From the NCBI RefSeq assembly GCF_029024945.1, contig NZ_CP118976.1:1364001-1428000 (forward strand): a stretch of 64,000 bases of DNA, given 5' to 3'. This DNA is from Staphylococcus succinus. Its GTDB lineage: Bacteria; Bacillota; Bacilli; Staphylococcales; Staphylococcaceae. Positions 60,902-64,000 of the stretch are shown here, piece by piece; position 1 is the stretch's first letter; each line of letters starts with the position of its first letter. Below the pieces are notes generated by a model. It worked only from the letters and a program-made list of their open reading frames with translations, was not told the DNA's origin and searched no databases. The position numbers and the translations under genes are program-made.

Positions 60902-63610
60902 ATGACGCAACCTTGTTATGCTGTTGTGGATTTAGAAACAACGGGTAATCAACTAGAATATGATGAAATTATTCAAATCGGTATTACATTTGTTCGTGAA
61001 AATAAAATCATTGGTACATACCATTCAATGATTAAAACAGATTTAGAAATTCCTCCTTTTATACAGGCGTTAACTTCAATAGAAGAAGAAATGCTAAATC
61101 AAGCACCATATTTTCATGAAATTGCCGATGACATATATAAACAAATAGAAGGTTGTATATTTGTCGCACATAATGTCGCATTTGATTTAAATTTCATCAA
61201 AATGTCTTTTAAAAATTGTAATATTAAATATCGCCCTAAAAAAGTTATGGATACTTTAGAGTTATTTAAAGTAGCCTTTCCTACAGATAAAAGTTACCAA
61301 TTAAGTGAGTTAGCTGAAGCGCATGGGATTATATTGAATAATGCTCATCGTGCGGATGAAGATGCTGCAACTACAGCTCAATTAATGATACTCGCTTTTA
61401 ATAAATTTGAAGCATTACCATTAGACACTTTAAAGCAATTATATTATTTAAGTAAAAATTTAAAGTATGACTTACATGATATATTGTTTGAAATGGTCCG
61501 TAATCATGACGATAAAATACTAGATGATGCTTATGATCAATTTGAACAAATCATTTATAAAAAGCAAATAGATTTCAAAGCACCAACGGTAAATTTTAAT
61601 GGTACTTTGAAAGAATTATATACCTTAGTGACTAAAGAATTAAATCTGACGTATCGTCCTCAACAATTGTATTTATCAGAGATTATTCTCGAACAATTAA
61701 TGCACAGTGAAAAGGCGATGATTGAAGCACCGTTAGGAAGCGGAAAATCAATTGCTTATCTACTTGCATCACTTATGTACAATATTGAAACAGGTAAGCA
61801 TGTAATGATTTCTACAAACACTAAATTGTTACAAAACCAATTATTGGAAAAAGATATACCTGCACTTAAAAAAGCATTGAACTTTAAAATTAATGCTACT
61901 TTAATAAAAAGTAAACGCGATTATATTTCCTTAGGTCTTATTAGTCAAATTTTAAAAGATGAATCAAATAATTACGAAGTCACTATTTTGAAAATGCAAT
62001 TATTAATTTGGATTACTGAAACTGAGACAGGAGACATACAAGAGTTAGATCTTAAAGGCGGACAACAAATGTACTTTGATCAAAAACTTGAAACTTATGT
62101 ACCAGTACGCAATGATATCCATTATTTCAATTTTATTAAACGTAACGCTCAAAATATTCAAATTGGTATTACAAATCATGCACACTTAATCCATGCAGCA
62201 CATGACAATTCAATTTATCAATTGTTTGATGATTGCATCATTGATGAAGCACATCGTTTACCTGACTATGCTTTAAACCAAGTTACAAATGAACTAAGCT
62301 ACTCAGACATTAAATATCAGCTTGGGCTCATAGGTAAGACTGAAAATGATAAATTACTAAAGGCTATCGATCATTTAGAACAGCAAAGAATTTTAGAAAA
62401 GCTAGACATCCCACCTATAGATGTTTTTGGGTTAAAAACAACAGTAAATGAAATACATGATTTAAATGAACAGTTGTTTAAAACGATGTTTGATTTAATA
62501 CAAACTGCCGATATTCACGATGATGAAGTACATAAACTGCATTTTGTATATCATTTTGACGCAACTCCAATTTTAAATGACTTACATGCAATTACACATA
62601 AACTAAATATGGCTTTAGAGTTTTTCAATGGAATGAGTCATAAAACAATTAAGTCTGTACGTAAACAAATGCTATACATTAATGATCGATTCAAAGCAAT
62701 GGAACAAAGTTTAAAAAATAATCATACAAGTTATTTATCAATTAAAAATTTAAGCCAGAAGTCAACAATTAGACTAAATGTGAAAGATTATAACGTTAAA
62801 GAAATACTAACTAAGCAAGTGTTAGATAAATTTAAATCACTCACTTTTATTTCAGGCACATTAACTTTCAACCATTCTTTTGATCATTTTAAACAATGGT
62901 TTAATAAAGATGTAGCATTTAACACATATGAGATTGATACTACAGTGATGTCGCCTAATCAGACCACTGTATTCGTCCCTAATGATGTCTCATCATACAA
63001 TTATAAAAATATTGAAGATTATGTGAGTTCAATTGTTAATTATGTTATAGAATACGTAAATATTGTGGAATCCAAATGTTTAATATTATTTACAAGTTAT
63101 AAAATGATGCACATGGTGCAAGAATTATTAAATGAACTACCGGAATTTGAGGATTATGTAATTCTCACTCAACAACAAAATCAAAATTATAAGATTGTGC
63201 AGCAATTTAATAGCTTTGATAAGTCGATTTTACTGGGCACAGGTACATTCTTTGAAGGATTTGATTTCCAATCCAATGGAATCAAGTGCGTAATGATAGC
63301 TAAATTACCATTCATGAATCAGAACAATACAAAGTATTGGCTGATGGAATCTGAGTTCACTTCCACATTCAAAGAATATGTACTACCGGATGCAGTAACA
63401 AGATTCAGACAAGGCCTCGGTAGATTAATACGTAATGAGCACGATAAAGGTATTATTGTATCATTTGATGATCGATTAATACGTAGTAATTACAAACAAT
63501 TTTTCGAACAGTCATTAGAGAGTTATCGCCAAAAGAAAGGCGACGTCAAACAATTTTCTAGTATACTTAAAAAATTAAAAAAAGATGAAGCGAACAATCG
63601 TAAAAGTTAA
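60902..63610 (+). CDS. dinG: DinG-type protein: DEDD 3'-5' exonuclease fused to XPD-like helicase domain
   Basis: A 902-residue protein. The N-terminal DnaQ-like exonuclease domain has D9 and E11 in VVDLETTG, HNVAFDLNFI and HRADEDAATTAQL. The helicase part has Walker A EAPLGSGKSIAYLLA (about residue 279), DEAHRLPDYA and motif VI RFRQGLGRLIR. No cysteine cluster lies between Walker A and DEAH, so the Fe-S cluster of E. coli DinG is missing, as reported for S. aureus DinG, which acts as a nuclease and not a helicase. AAAGGAGG precedes ATG 60902. Confidence 0.93.
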   Translation: MTQPCYAVVDLETTGNQLEYDEIIQIGITFVRENKIIGTYHSMIKTDLEIPPFIQALTSIEEEMLNQAPYFHEIADDIYKQIEGCIFVAHNVAFDLNFIKMSFKNCNIKYRPKKVMDTLELFKVAFPTDKSYQLSELAEAHGIILNNAHRADEDAATTAQLMILAFNKFEALPLDTLKQLYYLSKNLKYDLHDILFEMVRNHDDKILDDAYDQFEQIIYKKQIDFKAPTVNFNGTLKELYTLVTKELNLTYRPQQLYLSEIILEQLMHSEKAMIEAPLGSGKSIAYLLASLMYNIETGKHVMISTNTKLLQNQLLEKDIPALKKALNFKINATLIKSKRDYISLGLISQILKDESNNYEVTILKMQLLIWITETETGDIQELDLKGGQQMYFDQKLETYVPVRNDIHYFNFIKRNAQNIQIGITNHAHLIHAAHDNSIYQLFDDCIIDEAHRLPDYALNQVTNELSYSDIKYQLGLIGKTENDKLLKAIDHLEQQRILEKLDIPPIDVFGLKTTVNEIHDLNEQLFKTMFDLIQTADIHDDEVHKLHFVYHFDATPILNDLHAITHKLNMALEFFNGMSHKTIKSVRKQMLYINDRFKAMEQSLKNNHTSYLSIKNLSQKSTIRLNVKDYNVKEILTKQVLDKFKSLTFISGTLTFNHSFDHFKQWFNKDVAFNTYEIDTTVMSPNQTTVFVPNDVSSYNYKNIEDYVSSIVNYVIEYVNIVESKCLILFTSYKMMHMVQELLNELPEFEDYVILTQQQNQNYKIVQQFNSFDKSILLGTGTFFEGFDFQSNGIKCVMIAKLPFMNQNNTKYWLMESEFTSTFKEYVLPDAVTRFRQGLGRLIRNEHDKGIIVSFDDRLIRSNYKQFFEQSLESYRQKKGDVKQFSSILKKLKKDEANNRKS

Positions 63611-63695
63611 CACATGCAACTAGAACTTATACATGCATTTTGTTAAAATATATAAGGATTAAAAAAGAAGATAACAATATAATAGGAGACTTTTT

Positions 63696-64000
63696 ATGAA
63701 GACAACGATTAAAGAAGCGAAGCAATACCTTAACCAAGAAGTCACAATTGGTGCGTGGTTAACAAATAAACGTTCAAGTGGTAAAATAGCATTTTTACAA
63801 TTGCGAGATGGCACTGGCTTTATGCAAGGTGTTGTAGCGAAAGCAGAAGTAGAGGAAGAAATATTCCAACTTGCAAAAGAAATCACGCAAGAATCTTCAA
63901 TCTATATCACAGGTACTATTACAGAAGATAATCGCTCTGATATAGGTTACGAAATGCAAGTGAAATCGATTGAAGTGATATCGGATGCACATGATTATCC
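63696..64000 (+). CDS. asnS: Asparaginyl-tRNA synthetase (5' part only)
   Basis: The first 101 codons are present and the gene runs off the window. MKTTIKEAKQYLNQEVTIGAWLTNKRSSGKIAFLQLRDGTGFMQGVVAKAEV is the anticodon-binding OB-fold of class IIb enzymes, with the Asn-type rather than Asp-type opening. ATAGGAG at 63681-63687 precedes ATG 63696. The preceding 85-nt gap has an imperfect stem (TTAACA/TGTTAA, then ATGCA/TGCAT) with no T-run. I see no T-box. Confidence 0.92.
   Translation, partial: MKTTIKEAKQYLNQEVTIGAWLTNKRSSGKIAFLQLRDGTGFMQGVVAKAEVEEEIFQLAKEITQESSIYITGTITEDNRSDIGYEMQVKSIEVISDAHDY

Noticed and set aside
1..64000. Mobile elements, prophage, CRISPR, tRNA and rRNA genes
   Set aside because: I saw no transposase, integrase other than XerD, regularly spaced repeats, or tRNA/rRNA sequence; gene order is conserved core throughout.

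Overview
The window is about 64 kb of low-GC Firmicutes chromosome. Gene content and order point to a coagulase-negative Staphylococcus, probably not S. aureus. The srrAB pair, an EbpS-like LysM surface protein, bacillithiol genes, fur next to xerD, and malR-malA beside zwf are all staphylococcal. The orphan phosphate butyryltransferase gene and the very long EbpS argue against S. aureus. The species is an inference. I found no rRNA, tRNA, insertion sequence, prophage or CRISPR. This is conserved core genome, and I saw no obvious novel multigene system.

Layout. 1-6.1 kb: end of nusB, xseA-xseB-ispA (overlapping), argR-recN, then a ptb gene. 6.1-13.1 kb: a 453-nt structured gap, the branched-chain 2-oxoacid dehydrogenase operon (lpdA-bkdA1-bkdA2-bkdB), brxB and an aromatic-acid-exporter-like membrane protein. 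13.1-22.9 kb: a 32-residue Prli42-like microprotein, a PepT-like peptidase, gnd, malR-malA, an AraC regulator, zwf and rnz. 22.9-30.7 kb: proC, an SDR, an aldo/keto reductase, nudF-like, fur, xerD, a DUF309 gene divergent from scpA-scpB-rluB. 30.8-37.2 kb: srrA-srrB, an FMN riboswitch with ribU, ferredoxin, ypbB-like/recQ. 37.2-46.7 kb: ebpS, ypdA, ansA, cmk, rpsA, der, gpsA, hup. 46.9-64 kb: hepS-menG-hepT, ndk, aroC-aroB-aroA, a ypiA/ypiB/ypjA-like trio, a membrane zinc peptidase, a MazG-like enzyme, bshA-cca-birA-dinG and the start of asnS.

Themes. Carbon flow is well represented: branched-chain acyl-CoA formation, both oxidative pentose-phosphate dehydrogenases, maltose use under its own repressor and a cre site, and the shikimate branch to chorismate. 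Redox and respiration are also prominent: srrAB, the menaquinone genes hepS-menG-hepT, ferredoxin, fur, and three parts of bacillithiol metabolism (bshA, brxB, ypdA). Most operons end in strong hairpin-plus-T-run terminators, several of them bidirectional between convergent genes. At least ten genes appear to use TTG or GTG starts, judged from Shine-Dalgarno spacing.

The points most worth a second look are the ptb gene without buk and its structured gap, two overlapping mutually exclusive hairpins in that gap, perfect palindromes upstream of scpA and of the AraC gene, and a long inverted repeat upstream of srrA. All motif calls were made by eye and none has been tested by folding or database search.
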